Assembly (NCBI GenBank): GCA_037446355.1
Contig: JBBIIT010000009.1
Coordinates: forward strand, 1 to 64,000
Reading direction: 5' to 3'
DNA from: Roseiarcus sp037446355
GTDB taxonomy: Bacteria; Pseudomonadota; Alphaproteobacteria; Rhizobiales; Beijerinckiaceae
Length of the DNA: 64,000 nucleotides
A program made the translations under genes and the position numbers. Positions 17,466 through 26,596 of this stretch are shown here, one piece after another. The notes under the pieces were generated by a model that saw only the letters and a list, made by a program, of their open reading frames with translations, searched no databases and had not been told where the DNA came from. The first letter of the stretch is position 1. Each line of letters opens with the position of its first letter.

Positions 17466-18637
17466 ATCACCGCCGCGATCTTGCGCGCGAGGCCTTCGAT
17501 CTTTTCGCTGTTGAGACCGGCGATGTTGATGCGGCTGTCGTCGACCATGTAGACGCCGCCTTCGCTGCGCAGCCGCGCGACCTGTTCGACGTCGAGGCCG
17601 AGGCGCGAGAACATGCCCTTCTGGCCGACGAGGAAATCGAACCGCGGCGAATTGGTCGCGAGGCGCAAGGCGTCGGCGAGTTCGCGCCGCATCGCCTGCA
17701 TTCGCCCGCGCATCGCGTCGAGTTCGCCGCGCCATCGCGCGCGCAGCGCGGGGTCGCCGAGAATGATCGAGACGACCGCGGCCCCGTGGTCGGGCGGCAT
17801 CGAATAGAGCGTGCGCGCGACGCCCGCCATCTGGCTCAGCGCCGCGTCGGCTTCGCGCACATCGCGCGCGATGATCATCGCCGCGCCGACGCGGTCGCGA
17901 TAAACCGAGAAATTCTTGGAGCAACTGACGGCGGCGGCGACTTCGGGCGCTTTGGCGACGAACTTACGCAGGCCCGCCGCGTCCTCATCGAGCCCGTCGC
18001 CAAAGCCCTGATAGGCAAGATCGACGAACGGGAACAACCCGCCCGCGACGATGAGATCGGCGAGCGCGTCCCATTGCGCCAGCGAGAGGTCGACGCCGGT
18101 CGGGTTATGGCAGCAGCCGTGCAGCAGCACGATGTCGCCCGCCTTTGCGCCCTTCAGCGCTAAAGTCATCTTGTCAAACGCGACGCCGGTCCCCTCGATA
18201 TAGGGATAGCGCGCGAGCTTGAGGCCGGAGCGGCGCAGGATGTGCTCGTGGTTCGCCCAGCTCGGATCGGGCAGCCAGACCGTCGCGCCGGGGCGGGCGA
18301 GGTTCAGCAACTCGCCAATCACCCGTAAGGCGCCCGAGCCGCCCGGCGTCTGTGCGGCGCGCGCGCGCGTGAGCGGCGCGTCCGGCCCCAGCACCAGTTC
18401 GATCATCTGGCGGTTGAAAGTCTCGTCGCCAGTCATGCCGAGATAGGTCTTGGTCGATTGGCTTTCCCAGAGACGGCGCTCGGCCTCGCGCACCGCGCCG
18501 AGCACCGGAGTTGCGCCGGCCACGTCTTTGTAGACGCCGACGCCGAGGTCGATCTTCTGGGCGCGCGGATCGTCGCGATAAAGCGCCATCAGCGACAGGA
18601 TCTTGTCGGGCGGTGCGAGTTCGAGCGATTCCAGCAT
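17462..18637 (-). CDS. Aromatic amino acid / aspartate aminotransferase (class I, Ia type)
   Basis: 391 residues, PLP-dependent. Aligns by motif with TyrB/AspC: DLGVGVYKD near residue 31, YLGMTGDETFN at 65-75, Asp206 in FVDLAYQGFGDGLDEDA and Schiff-base Lys241 in SCSKNFSVYRDRVGA; C-terminal SRINIAGLN. The family interconverts aromatic amino acids or aspartate with their keto acids; sequence alone does not decide the preference. Intergenic DNA on its 5' side contains a tandem repeat. Confidence 0.92.
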   Translation of the reverse strand: MLESLELAPPDKILSLMALYRDDPRAQKIDLGVGVYKDVAGATPVLGAVREAERRLWESQSTKTYLGMTGDETFNRQMIELVLGPDAPLTRARAAQTPGGSGALRVIGELLNLARPGATVWLPDPSWANHEHILRRSGLKLARYPYIEGTGVAFDKMTLALKGAKAGDIVLLHGCCHNPTGVDLSLAQWDALADLIVAGGLFPFVDLAYQGFGDGLDEDAAGLRKFVAKAPEVAAAVSCSKNFSVYRDRVGAAMIIARDVREADAALSQMAGVARTLYSMPPDHGAAVVSIILGDPALRARWRGELDAMRGRMQAMRRELADALRLATNSPRFDFLVGQKGMFSRLGLDVEQVARLRSEGGVYMVDDSRINIAGLNSEKIEGLARKIAAVI

Positions 18638-18678
18638 GGCGGCGTCCTCAGCCCCTTGAAAAACGGCAATGGCCTAGG

Positions 18679-18764
18679 CCAAGCCGCGCCTTCGCGCAAC
18701 CCAAGTCCCGCCTTCGCGCAACCCAAGTCCCGCCTTCGCGCAACCCAAGTCCCGCCTTCGCGCA
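18679..18764. repeat. 22-bp tandem repeat, three copies plus one degenerate copy
   Basis: Units at 18700-18721, 18722-18743 and 18744-18764 each begin CCCAAGTCCCGCCTTCGCGC and run directly into each other. A diverged unit at 18679-18699 precedes them. The period of 22 is not a multiple of three. It lies in the 183-base gap between the start codons of two divergent genes (aminotransferase and YhaO-like), so it may affect either promoter. Confidence 0.95.
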
Positions 18765-18820
18765 GACTGGCCCGCGGCCGCTCCATTCCCTTCGCGGGCG
18801 AAGCTCGATAGCCTCTCGCA

Positions 18821-20038
18821 ATGCGATTCCAATTTCTGCACGCGGCCGATCTTCACATCGACAGCCCGCTCGAAAGCCTCGGCGCCAAGGACGCGGCGGT
18901 GGCGGCTCGCTTCGCCCACGCGGGCCGGGCGGCGGTGGCGGCGCTGATGCATGAGACAATCGCCAGCGAAGCGAAGTTTCTCATTATCGCGGGCGACATA
19001 TTCGACCGCGACTGGAAGGACGTCTCGACCGGCCTCTTCTTCGTGCGCGCGCTCGGCGAGTTGCATCGCGCGGGCGTGCCGACCTTTCTCATTCGCGGCA
19101 ATCACGACGCCCAGAGCGCGATGTCGCGCGGCCTCCCCTATCCTCCAAATGTCCATCTGTTCGACGCCCGCCGAGCCGAAACGAAAACGCTCGACGATCT
19201 CGGCGTCGCGTTGCACGGGCGAAGTTTTCCTGACCGCGCCGTGCCCGACGATTTCGTAAAGAGCTATCCGGCGCGGCGCGAAGGCTGGTTGAACATCGGC
19301 GTGCTGCATACCGGCCTCGACGGCGCGCGCGGCCACGAGAGCTACGCGCCCTGCACGGTGGAGGATCTCAATCGCTTTGGCTACGATTACTGGGCGCTCG
19401 GGCACATCCACGCCGCCGAGATCGTTAGCCGCAATCCCTGGATCGTCTATCCCGGCAACCTTCAGGGCCGCAGCCCGCGCGAGACCGGCGCCAAGGGCGC
19501 AATGCGCGTGAGCGTCGAGGATGGCCGCATCGTCGCGGTCGAACCGGTTCCGCTCGACGCCGCGCGCTGGGCGCATGAGAGCGTGGACGTTTCGGCCTGC
19601 GCCGACGAGAGCGACGTCCTGTCACGAATCGCCGCCGGGCTCTCTCGCGCGCACGAGACAGCCGAGGGGCGCCCGCTCGCCGCAAGGCTCACGCTGACCG
19701 GCGTCACGCCGACCCACGCGCGCCTGGTCGCGCGGCGCGAATTCATCGAGGACGAGGCGCGCGTGCTCGGCTTTCAGCTTGCGGGCGATTGCTGGGTCGA
19801 GCGGGTCAAGATCGGCACGCGCGCGCCCGAGGAGAGACAGGTCGCGGAGGCCGACGCGCTCGACATCGACGCGCTCGTCGGCGCCACGAGCGAGGAGCCC
19901 GAATTCGCCGCTGTCGTCGCCGACATCGTCGCCAGCGTCGCCGACAAGCTGCCGCGCGAGTTGCGCGCGAGTCTCGACGCAGACGTTTTCGCGCGCGCGG
20001 CGCTGGCGCGCGACACTTTGAAGGGCCGGCGAGCGTGA
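18821..20038 (+). CDS. YhaO/SbcD-like metallophosphoesterase, DNA repair nuclease subunit
   Basis: 405 residues. All calcineurin-like metal motifs are seen: HAADLHIDSP (7-16), AGDIFDRDWKD, IRGNHDAQS and GHIHAAEIV, then PGNLQGRS. This is the Mre11/SbcD/YhaO class of nuclease that pairs with an SMC-like ATPase. The next gene is such an ATPase and overlaps it by four bases (GTGA), so the two are translationally coupled and probably form a complex. Closer to B. subtilis YhaO than to SbcD in layout. Confidence 0.88.
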   Translation: MRFQFLHAADLHIDSPLESLGAKDAAVAARFAHAGRAAVAALMHETIASEAKFLIIAGDIFDRDWKDVSTGLFFVRALGELHRAGVPTFLIRGNHDAQSAMSRGLPYPPNVHLFDARRAETKTLDDLGVALHGRSFPDRAVPDDFVKSYPARREGWLNIGVLHTGLDGARGHESYAPCTVEDLNRFGYDYWALGHIHAAEIVSRNPWIVYPGNLQGRSPRETGAKGAMRVSVEDGRIVAVEPVPLDAARWAHESVDVSACADESDVLSRIAAGLSRAHETAEGRPLAARLTLTGVTPTHARLVARREFIEDEARVLGFQLAGDCWVERVKIGTRAPEERQVAEADALDIDALVGATSEEPEFAAVVADIVASVADKLPRELRASLDADVFARAALARDTLKGRRA

Positions 20039-23000
20039 GGCTGGAGCGGCTGACCCTCGCGCCTTACGGGCGGTTCGCTGACCGCACGCTGACCTTGCGC
20101 GCCGACGCGCATTTACATGTTGTGCTCGGCGCCAACGAATCCGGCAAGACAACGACGCTCGCCGCCATCGGCGATCTCCTGTTTGGATTCCCCGCCCGCA
20201 CGAATTTCGATTTCGCGCACGATCAACGCCTGCTGCGCGTCGGCGGGCTCTTTCGCCTCGCCGACGGCCGGACGCTGGAATTGCGCCGCCGCAAAGGCAA
20301 CGCCAACACGCTCGTCGACGACACCGACAAGCCCGTCTCGGATGAGCCGCTGCGGCGCGCGCTCGGCGGGCTCGACCGCAAGACCTTCGAGAGCGAATTC
20401 GGCCTCACCGCCGCATCGCTGCGCGAGGGCGGCGCAGCGTTGCTGCGCGCGGGCGGCGGCTTGGCCGAAACGCTCGCGGCGAGTTCGGCGGGACTTAGCG
20501 CGCTTTCCAGGCTGCGCGACGACTTGGCGCGCGAGGCGGAGGATTTGTTTTCGACGCGCCGCTCGGCGAGCAAGGCGTTTTATATCGCGCTCGATCGCCA
20601 CAAGCAGGCCGACGATCGGTTGCGCGACGCGGTCGTCACCGCCGACGCGCTGCAAACCGCCAATGAGGCGGAGCTCACAGCGCGCGCGAGGGAAGTCGAA
20701 CTGAAAAGCCGGCACGAGGAGACCGGCGCTGTGCTGGCCAAGCTGCAACGCGCGCAACGCACGAGCGCCAAACTGGCGCGGCTCGACGCCCTCGCGACGG
20801 AGCTTACCGCCTTCGCCGATCTGCCCGAAATCGCCGAGGCGCAGCTTGCCGTCGCGCGCGGCGCGCTCGAAGCGAAGGAAAAGCTCGGCGCCGAGATCGA
20901 TGCGCTTGCGGCCGACGACGCCGCGGAGCGCGCGGAAATGGCCGCGCTGGTCGTCGCCCCGGCGTTGCTCGAACAGGCGGCGTCTATCGAGTCGCTGCGC
21001 GAAAAACTCGGCGAGGTGCGCAAGGCGGCCGAGGATCTTCCGCGCCGCATCGAAGCGCATCACGGCGCCGAGTCGAGCCTCGACGATCTTGCCGGACGGC
21101 TCGGCTTTCCCGCCCATGCCGAGATGCTCGCGGCCCTTCCGAGCGAGCCGGAGCAGGCGGCGGCGCGCGCGCGCATCGAGGCGCGCCGGGCCGTCGAGCA
21201 TGAGTTCAAGCGGGCGAGCGAGGCGCGCACGAAAGCGCGCGAGGAGCGCGAACGCTTGTGCGCGACCGGCGGCGCAGAGGCGGTCGACCCCGAACCGCTG
21301 CGCCGCCGTCTCGCCGCGCTCTCGCCTTTCGCGGCTGACGCCGACCGCCTGCGGCGCGAGCGCGCCTCGCATTCGCAGGTGGCCGAAGCGCTGGCTCAAG
21401 ACGCCGCGCGGCTGCGCCCTGATGGCGGCGAAATCGACGCCCTTTCGCGCAGGGCGCTGCCCGAGCCAGACGAAATCGCAACGTTCGAGCGCCGCTCGGC
21501 CGCCCAGATCGAGGCCGTGCGCGCGGCCGAGGCGCGCCTTGAGGAAACCCACCGCGCGCGCGAGGATGCAGAGCGCCGCGTCGGCGCGATGCAGGCCTTG
21601 GGCCCGGCGGCGACGCGCGCCGATTGGGCTTTGGCGCGCGAGCGCCGGGAGCAGGGTTTCGAGGGGCTTCGGCTCGCGCTCGATGGCGAGCCGAACGCGC
21701 GTCGCGAGCGCCTGGAGTCCGCGCACGCGTTGACCTTGGCCGCCGATGCGGTCGCCGAATTCGTCATCTCCGACAGCGCCAGCGCCGCCCGGCTGCAAGC
21801 CGAGCGCGAACAGCTCGACGCGCGCCGCGACGAGATGAGACGCAGCGAGGCGGATCTTCTCGCCGCGCGCGAGAGCGCGGCTGAAGTCGAGAGCGGCTGG
21901 TTGGCGCTGTGGCGCGCGAGCGGCGTCGCGCCGCTGACGCCTCAGGCTATGGCGCGCTGGCGCGAGCGCGTCGGCGCGCTCGTTGAGCGCCGCGCGAATT
22001 GGGCGCGCCAGGGCGCGGAGATCGAGGCGCTGGCGGGACGGCTCGCGGGGGCGCGCGCGGAGCTGGAGACCGCGCTCGCGGGTTTCGGCCGCGCTCCGCC
22101 GCCTGATGCGCCGTTCGACGCGGCTTTTCGCGGCGCGCAGTTCCAGTGCGACGAACTCCAACGCGCTTTCGTCGAGGCGAGCAAGCTCGCCGTCGCGCGT
22201 CAGCGCGCGGAGCGCGACTTCGCGGAGGCCGAAACTGCGCTCGAGCGCGAGACGGCGGCGATGGAGGCGGAAATGGCCGCCTGGCCCTCGGCGATGGCGG
22301 CCGTGCGTCAGAGCGCGGGCGCCGGCGTCGCCGAAGCCGTGGCCGCGCTGGAACTCTGGCGCGCCACGGCGTCGCCACGGCAGGCCATGGCGCGCGAGGC
22401 TCGCAGCATCGAAGGCATCCGCGAGGATATCGCCGCCTTCGAGGACGGCGTCGGGGCGATCGTCAGGGCGGCCGCGCCCGACCTCGCCACGGCGAGCGCG
22501 CCGGAGGCGCTGACCCAACTTGCCGCTCGGCTCGCCACGCAGCGACGAGCCGCCGACGCGCGCGAGCGCCTGGGCCAAAGCCTCGCCGCGCGCGCAGCGA
22601 GGCTGACAGGCCTTGAAGCGCGGCGCGCGAACGCGATGAGGACGATCGAGGAGATGGCGCGCCGCTGGGGAATTGGCGAAGCCGACCTCATGCCCTCGGC
22701 GGCCGAGCGCGCCGAGCGGCGGCGCGGGTTGGAAGTCGAGCGCGTGGCGCTGCGTCGCGATCTCACCGAGATCGCCGACGCGCTCGACGAAGCGGCGCTG
22801 CGCCAGGAGCAAGCCACGCTCGACGCCTCGCGGCTGCCGAGCCAGATCGAAGCGACGCGCCAAAGCCTGCAAGGCCTGCTCCATGAAATCGGCGAAGCGG
22901 CGAGCGCGACGCGCGCGGCGCGCGAACGGGCGGAGGCGCTGAGCCGAGGTCGCGACGCGGCGGGCGCGGCGCAGGAACGCAAGGAAGCCGCGGCCGAGCT

Positions 23001-23487
23001 AATCGAAATCGCCGAGCGGTGGATCGTTCGACAGGCGGCCGCGCGCCTCGCGACGCGCGCCATCGAGCGCCACCGCGCCGCCGCGCAGGATCCGTTGATG
23101 GCGCGCGCGGGCGAACTCTTCTCCGTCGCCAGCGCGGGCGCCTTTTCCGGGCTAGGCGCCGATTACGACGAGGCGGACCGGCCGGTGTTGGTCGCGTTGC
23201 GCGCGAACGGGGAGCGTGTCGGAGTCGCCGGCCTTAGCGAGGGCGCCCGCGATCAGTTGTTCCTGGCGTTGCGGCTCGCGCTGCTCGATCGCCGCGCCGG
23301 CGAGCCGCTTCCGTTCATCGGCGATGACCTTCTCGCCAGCTTCGACGACGAGCGTACGCGGCGCACGCTTGGCCTGATGGTGGAGTTCGGCAGGCGAAGA
23401 CAGGCGATCCTGTTCACGCACCATGCGCATGTCGCCGCTCTCGCGAATTCCCTCGGCGACTCGCGGATCGAAACGCTGACGCTGTAG
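20035..23487 (+). CDS. YhaN-like SMC/Rad50-type AAA ATPase
   Basis: 1150 residues. The N-terminus (VRLERLTLAPYGRFADRTL) and Walker A GANESGKTT (32-40) match the YhaN/RecF-like group. A very long Ala/Arg/Glu-rich coiled coil fills about 200-1020. Near the end are a signature-like GLSEGARDQLFLALRLALL and Walker B LPFIGDDLLASFDDER, then a switch His in LFTHHAHV. I see no CxxC zinc hook in the coil, which separates it from Rad50/SbcC. GTG start at 20035 overlaps the upstream stop. Role: ATP-driven partner of the nuclease, inferred. Confidence 0.88.
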   Translation: MRLERLTLAPYGRFADRTLTLRADAHLHVVLGANESGKTTTLAAIGDLLFGFPARTNFDFAHDQRLLRVGGLFRLADGRTLELRRRKGNANTLVDDTDKPVSDEPLRRALGGLDRKTFESEFGLTAASLREGGAALLRAGGGLAETLAASSAGLSALSRLRDDLAREAEDLFSTRRSASKAFYIALDRHKQADDRLRDAVVTADALQTANEAELTARAREVELKSRHEETGAVLAKLQRAQRTSAKLARLDALATELTAFADLPEIAEAQLAVARGALEAKEKLGAEIDALAADDAAERAEMAALVVAPALLEQAASIESLREKLGEVRKAAEDLPRRIEAHHGAESSLDDLAGRLGFPAHAEMLAALPSEPEQAAARARIEARRAVEHEFKRASEARTKAREERERLCATGGAEAVDPEPLRRRLAALSPFAADADRLRRERASHSQVAEALAQDAARLRPDGGEIDALSRRALPEPDEIATFERRSAAQIEAVRAAEARLEETHRAREDAERRVGAMQALGPAATRADWALARERREQGFEGLRLALDGEPNARRERLESAHALTLAADAVAEFVISDSASAARLQAEREQLDARRDEMRRSEADLLAARESAAEVESGWLALWRASGVAPLTPQAMARWRERVGALVERRANWARQGAEIEALAGRLAGARAELETALAGFGRAPPPDAPFDAAFRGAQFQCDELQRAFVEASKLAVARQRAERDFAEAETALERETAAMEAEMAAWPSAMAAVRQSAGAGVAEAVAALELWRATASPRQAMAREARSIEGIREDIAAFEDGVGAIVRAAAPDLATASAPEALTQLAARLATQRRAADARERLGQSLAARAARLTGLEARRANAMRTIEEMARRWGIGEADLMPSAAERAERRRGLEVERVALRRDLTEIADALDEAALRQEQATLDASRLPSQIEATRQSLQGLLHEIGEAASATRAARERAEALSRGRDAAGAAQERKEAAAELIEIAERWIVRQAAARLATRAIERHRAAAQDPLMARAGELFSVASAGAFSGLGADYDEADRPVLVALRANGERVGVAGLSEGARDQLFLALRLALLDRRAGEPLPFIGDDLLASFDDERTRRTLGLMVEFGRRRQAILFTHHAHVAALANSLGDSRIETLTL

Positions 23488-23538
23488 GCAAGGCCGCGTC
23501 CTTAACGAAAACTTATCGCGCGCTTGCAAGGATGGGGC

Positions 23539-25008
23539 ATGTCCCTCGCCGCTCCTTTATCGCCGGACGCGCGCGCCGCCGCCGGCGTCAAGCCGCCTCC
23601 CTACGAGGCGACGCCGATCGCGCTCGCGCTCGCGGTCTTTGCCTTGTCCGCTTTCGCGCCTGCGGTGCTCAACGACGGCGACACCTGGTCGCACGTGGCG
23701 ACCGGCGATTGGATCATCGCCCATCGCGCCGTTCCGCGCGCCGACCCCTTCACGTTCTGGTTCGTCGGCGCGCCCTGGACCGCGCACGAATGGTTATCGG
23801 AACTGCTGCTGGCGCTCGCGCACCGCCTGGCCGGTTGGTCCGGCGTCGTGCTGCTGACGGGCGCGGCGGCGGCGATGGCGCTTTACATTGTCGGGCGGCG
23901 TGCGGCGCGTGATCTCGGCGGCTTCGCGCTGCCTGTCTTATTGACGCTGAGCCTCAGCCTCCTCAGCCCCAGCCTGCTCGCGCGTCCCCATATCCTCGCG
24001 CTGCCCGTGATGGCGATCTGGTGCGACGCGCTGTTCGCCGCCCGCGAAAGCCATCGCGCGCCGCCGCTCGCGCTGGCGCTCCTGATGACGCTGTGGGCCA
24101 ATCTGCACGGCGGTTTTGCTTTCGGACTGGCGCTGACGGCGCCGCTCGCGCTGGAGGCGGTTTGGCAAGCCGCGCCCGTCGCGCGGTTTGAAGCGTTCAA
24201 GGATTGGACGCTGTTCGGCCTCGCCAGTCTCGTCGCCGCCGCGGTAACTCCGTTCGGCCTGGAAGGGCTGCTGTTTCCGCTGAAGCTGATGCGGCTTTCG
24301 GCGCTCGCCGGGATCAAGGAATGGCAACCGGAGAATTTCGCCCATCCCGGCGCGCTAGAATATTTCCTGCTCGCGCTGATCGGTCTGGCGCTGACAAAGC
24401 CGCTTCGCGTTTCGCCGGTGCGCGCGATATTGCTGGTCGGGCTCGTGCATCTTTCGTTGCAACACGCGCGCCACGAATTGCTGCTGGCGATTGTCGCCCC
24501 GATGCTGCTCGCCGCGCCGATTGCCGAGGCGTTGGCTTCGCCGGCCGCGAAGCCGCCCGCGCGTTCGCTGCTCTACGGCGGGCTCGCGCTGGCGCTATTG
24601 ATCTCAGCCGCGCGGGTCGTGCTGCCGGTGACGCGTGGCGATTCCGACAATTCACCGATGCGCGCGCTCGCCGCCGTTCCGGCCGGGCTTCGCGATAAGC
24701 CATTCCTTAACAGCTACGCGTTCGGCGGCTATCTGATCTACGAGGGCCTGCATCCCTATATCGACGGCCGCGCCGATATGTTCGGCGACGCGGCGCTCGA
24801 AAATTATGCGAAGCTCGCGGCGGGCGAGCCGGTAGTTGTCGCCGATACGCTGGACCGCTATGGCATCGCCTGGACGATTTTTTCGCCGAACCAGGGAATC
24901 GTCGAAGCTCTCGATCGTCGTCCGGGTTGGCGACGCGTCTATTCCGATCCGCGCGCCGTCGTGCACGTGCGCGAGGGGGAGGGCGCCGAGGAACTGCGCA
25001 GAGATTGA
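23539..25008 (+). CDS. Polytopic membrane protein of unknown function (GT-C-like layout)
   Basis: 489 residues, about ten hydrophobic helices. The segment NDGDTWSHVATGDWIIAHRA with WTAHEWLSE after the first helix is a loop with acidic and aromatic residues, reminiscent of the first luminal loop of GT-C glycosyltransferases, and the soluble C-terminal 110 residues follow the last helix (SPNQGIVEALDRRPGWRRVY). That comparison is only by layout. ATG at 23539 has AAGGATGGGG before it; a TTG at 23524 is the alternative. Glutaminase follows on the same strand. Confidence 0.6.
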   Translation: MSLAAPLSPDARAAAGVKPPPYEATPIALALAVFALSAFAPAVLNDGDTWSHVATGDWIIAHRAVPRADPFTFWFVGAPWTAHEWLSELLLALAHRLAGWSGVVLLTGAAAAMALYIVGRRAARDLGGFALPVLLTLSLSLLSPSLLARPHILALPVMAIWCDALFAARESHRAPPLALALLMTLWANLHGGFAFGLALTAPLALEAVWQAAPVARFEAFKDWTLFGLASLVAAAVTPFGLEGLLFPLKLMRLSALAGIKEWQPENFAHPGALEYFLLALIGLALTKPLRVSPVRAILLVGLVHLSLQHARHELLLAIVAPMLLAAPIAEALASPAAKPPARSLLYGGLALALLISAARVVLPVTRGDSDNSPMRALAAVPAGLRDKPFLNSYAFGGYLIYEGLHPYIDGRADMFGDAALENYAKLAAGEPVVVADTLDRYGIAWTIFSPNQGIVEALDRRPGWRRVYSDPRAVVHVREGEGAEELRRD

Positions 25009-25091
25009 CGTCATTCGAGCAGGGCGCTTTCCCGCACGCGCCAAATCGCTTATCACCTGCGCTTCTCAAGCCGCCCGCTGGAACCCGTTTC

Positions 25092-26021
25092 GTGCCAGAC
25101 CTCGCCGTCGTCGTCAGCGAAATCGCCGAGGAGATGGCGGCCCGCGCGGATCGCGGCGTCGTCGCGTCCTATATTCCGGAACTTGCCAAGGTCGATCCGG
25201 GCGCCTTCGGCCTCGCGGTCGTCGACGCTTCGGGAGCGGTCGCGGCGGCGGGCGCGGCCGACGCTCCGTTTTCGATCCAGAGCCTCTCCAAGGTATTCAC
25301 GTTGACACTGGCGCTCGGCAAGGTCGGCGACCGACTTTGGCGCAAGGTCGGACGCGAGCCCTCGGGCAATCCGTTCAACTCGATCGTGCAGCTCGAGCGC
25401 GAAAAGGGTGTGCCGCGCAATCCCTTCATCAACGCCGGCGCGCTGGCGGTGACGGACGTGATTCTGTCTGGCCATCAGCCGCGCGAAGCGATCGGCGAAA
25501 TCCTGCGCTTCATGCAGTTCCTCGCACGGGACGATTCCGTCTTCATCGACAAGGCGGTGGCGGAGTCCGAAAAGCGCACCGGCTATCGCAATGTCGCTCT
25601 CGCCAACTACATGAAATCTTTCGGCGTGATCGAAAATCCGGTCGAGTTCACGCTCGGCGTCTATTTCCACCATTGCGCGATCGCGATGTCGTGCCGACAA
25701 CTTGCCGAGGCCGGGCGTTTTCTCGCCCATTCCGGGCGTCATCCGCAAACCGGCCATTCCGTCGTCTCGCCCGAGCGCGCGCGGCGCATCAACGCGCTGA
25801 TGTTGACCTGCGGCCATTACGACGGCTCGGGCGAATTCGCCTATCGCGTCGGGCTGCCCGGCAAGAGCGGCGTCGGCGGCGGCATTCTCGCCATCGTGCC
25901 CGGCAAGGCCTCGATCGCGGTCTGGTCTCCGGGCCTCGATCCGGCCGGGAATTCGCATTTGGGCCGCGTCGCGCTGGAGCGGCTGGCGTTTCGCATGGGT
26001 TGGTCTATTTTCGGCGTCTGA
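25092..26021 (+). CDS. glsA: Glutaminase (GlsA family)
   Basis: Hydrolyses L-glutamine to glutamate and ammonia; serine-dependent beta-lactamase-like fold. 309 residues from the GTG at 25092, the usual length. Catalytic motif FSIQSLSKVFTL holds the nucleophile Ser and general-base Lys; NPFINAGALAV, ESEKRTGYRNVALANYM and GGILAIVPGKASIAVWSPGLD are family motifs. An in-frame TTG at 25005 overlaps the upstream stop and would add 29 residues without homology, so start choice is moderately certain. Confidence 0.93.
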   Translation: MPDLAVVVSEIAEEMAARADRGVVASYIPELAKVDPGAFGLAVVDASGAVAAAGAADAPFSIQSLSKVFTLTLALGKVGDRLWRKVGREPSGNPFNSIVQLEREKGVPRNPFINAGALAVTDVILSGHQPREAIGEILRFMQFLARDDSVFIDKAVAESEKRTGYRNVALANYMKSFGVIENPVEFTLGVYFHHCAIAMSCRQLAEAGRFLAHSGRHPQTGHSVVSPERARRINALMLTCGHYDGSGEFAYRVGLPGKSGVGGGILAIVPGKASIAVWSPGLDPAGNSHLGRVALERLAFRMGWSIFGV

Positions 26022-26206
26022 GCGCCATTTCGCGCCGATTCCGACATGAAAAAGCCCGTTCCGACCGGTTCACCTTGGGTTCACGATTCGCGTGTGAAGT
26101 TGCGTTTGGGCGGACCAATCGCTTCAGCGCTTCGCTAGGGCGATCGGGACCGGGCTGGCCGGATCGCGCGTAGGATTCGCGGCGCGAAACGATGGAGATG
26201 AAAATT

Positions 26207-26521
26207 ATGAAGAAGGTTTTCGGCCTTTCGCTGGCCTTAGCGGCGGGCCTCGCGCTCGCCGGCTGCAACACACCGCAACAGCAGAACGCCGCGGGCGGCG
26301 CCGTCATCGGCGGCCTCGGCGGCGCGATCGTCGGCAGCGCGATTGATCATGGCCATGTCGGCGGCGCCGGCACCATAATTGGCGGCGTGACCGGCGCGGC
26401 CGCCGGAGCGATGATCGGCTCGGCGGCGACGCCGCAGGATCCCTATTACGGTCAGCCGCGCCGTTGCGCGAACTGGTCCTACGATTATTACGGCAACCGC
26501 GTCTGCAACGCCTACTACTGA
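26207..26521 (+). CDS. Glycine-zipper outer-membrane lipoprotein
   Basis: 104 residues from the ATG at 26207 (GGAG 10 bases upstream). Lipoprotein signal MKKVFGLSLALAAGLALAGC with lipobox LAGC, so lipidated at Cys20 and probably sorted to the outer membrane. The mature part is a glycine zipper (GGAVIGGLGGAIVGSAI and GTIIGGVTGAAAGAMIG), then a Tyr-rich tail (CANWSYDYYGNRVCNAYY). Resembles the Rick_17kDa/YMGG families. Function unknown. In-frame ATGs at 26192 and 26198 are possible. Confidence 0.85.
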   Translation: MKKVFGLSLALAAGLALAGCNTPQQQNAAGGAVIGGLGGAIVGSAIDHGHVGGAGTIIGGVTGAAAGAMIGSAATPQDPYYGQPRRCANWSYDYYGNRVCNAYY

Positions 26522-26531
26522 GTTGGAATTC

Positions 26532-26560
26532 GCTCCTCGTCCGCCACAAGGGCGAGGAGC
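26532..26560 (+). terminator. Stem-loop after the lipoprotein gene
   Basis: GCTCCTCGTCC (26532-26542) pairs with GGGCGAGGAGC (26550-26560) through 11 pairs with one G-U, around a seven-base loop. It starts 11 bases after the lipoprotein stop. There is no U-tract (CCTCCCCTCC follows), so intrinsic termination is uncertain; it may instead stabilise a 3' end. Confidence 0.6.
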
Positions 26561-26596
26561 CCTCCCCTCCGAGACACAGACTTTGAATTTTCCGCC

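Noticed and set aside
18679..18764. Possible CRISPR array
   Set aside because: Units of 22 bp abut directly with no unique spacers, and no cas genes are present.
20113..22884. 923-codon open frame on the minus strand
   Set aside because: Shadow of the YhaN-like ATPase gene in high-GC DNA; Arg/Gly/Ala-rich composition without any motif, while the plus strand has clear ATPase motifs.
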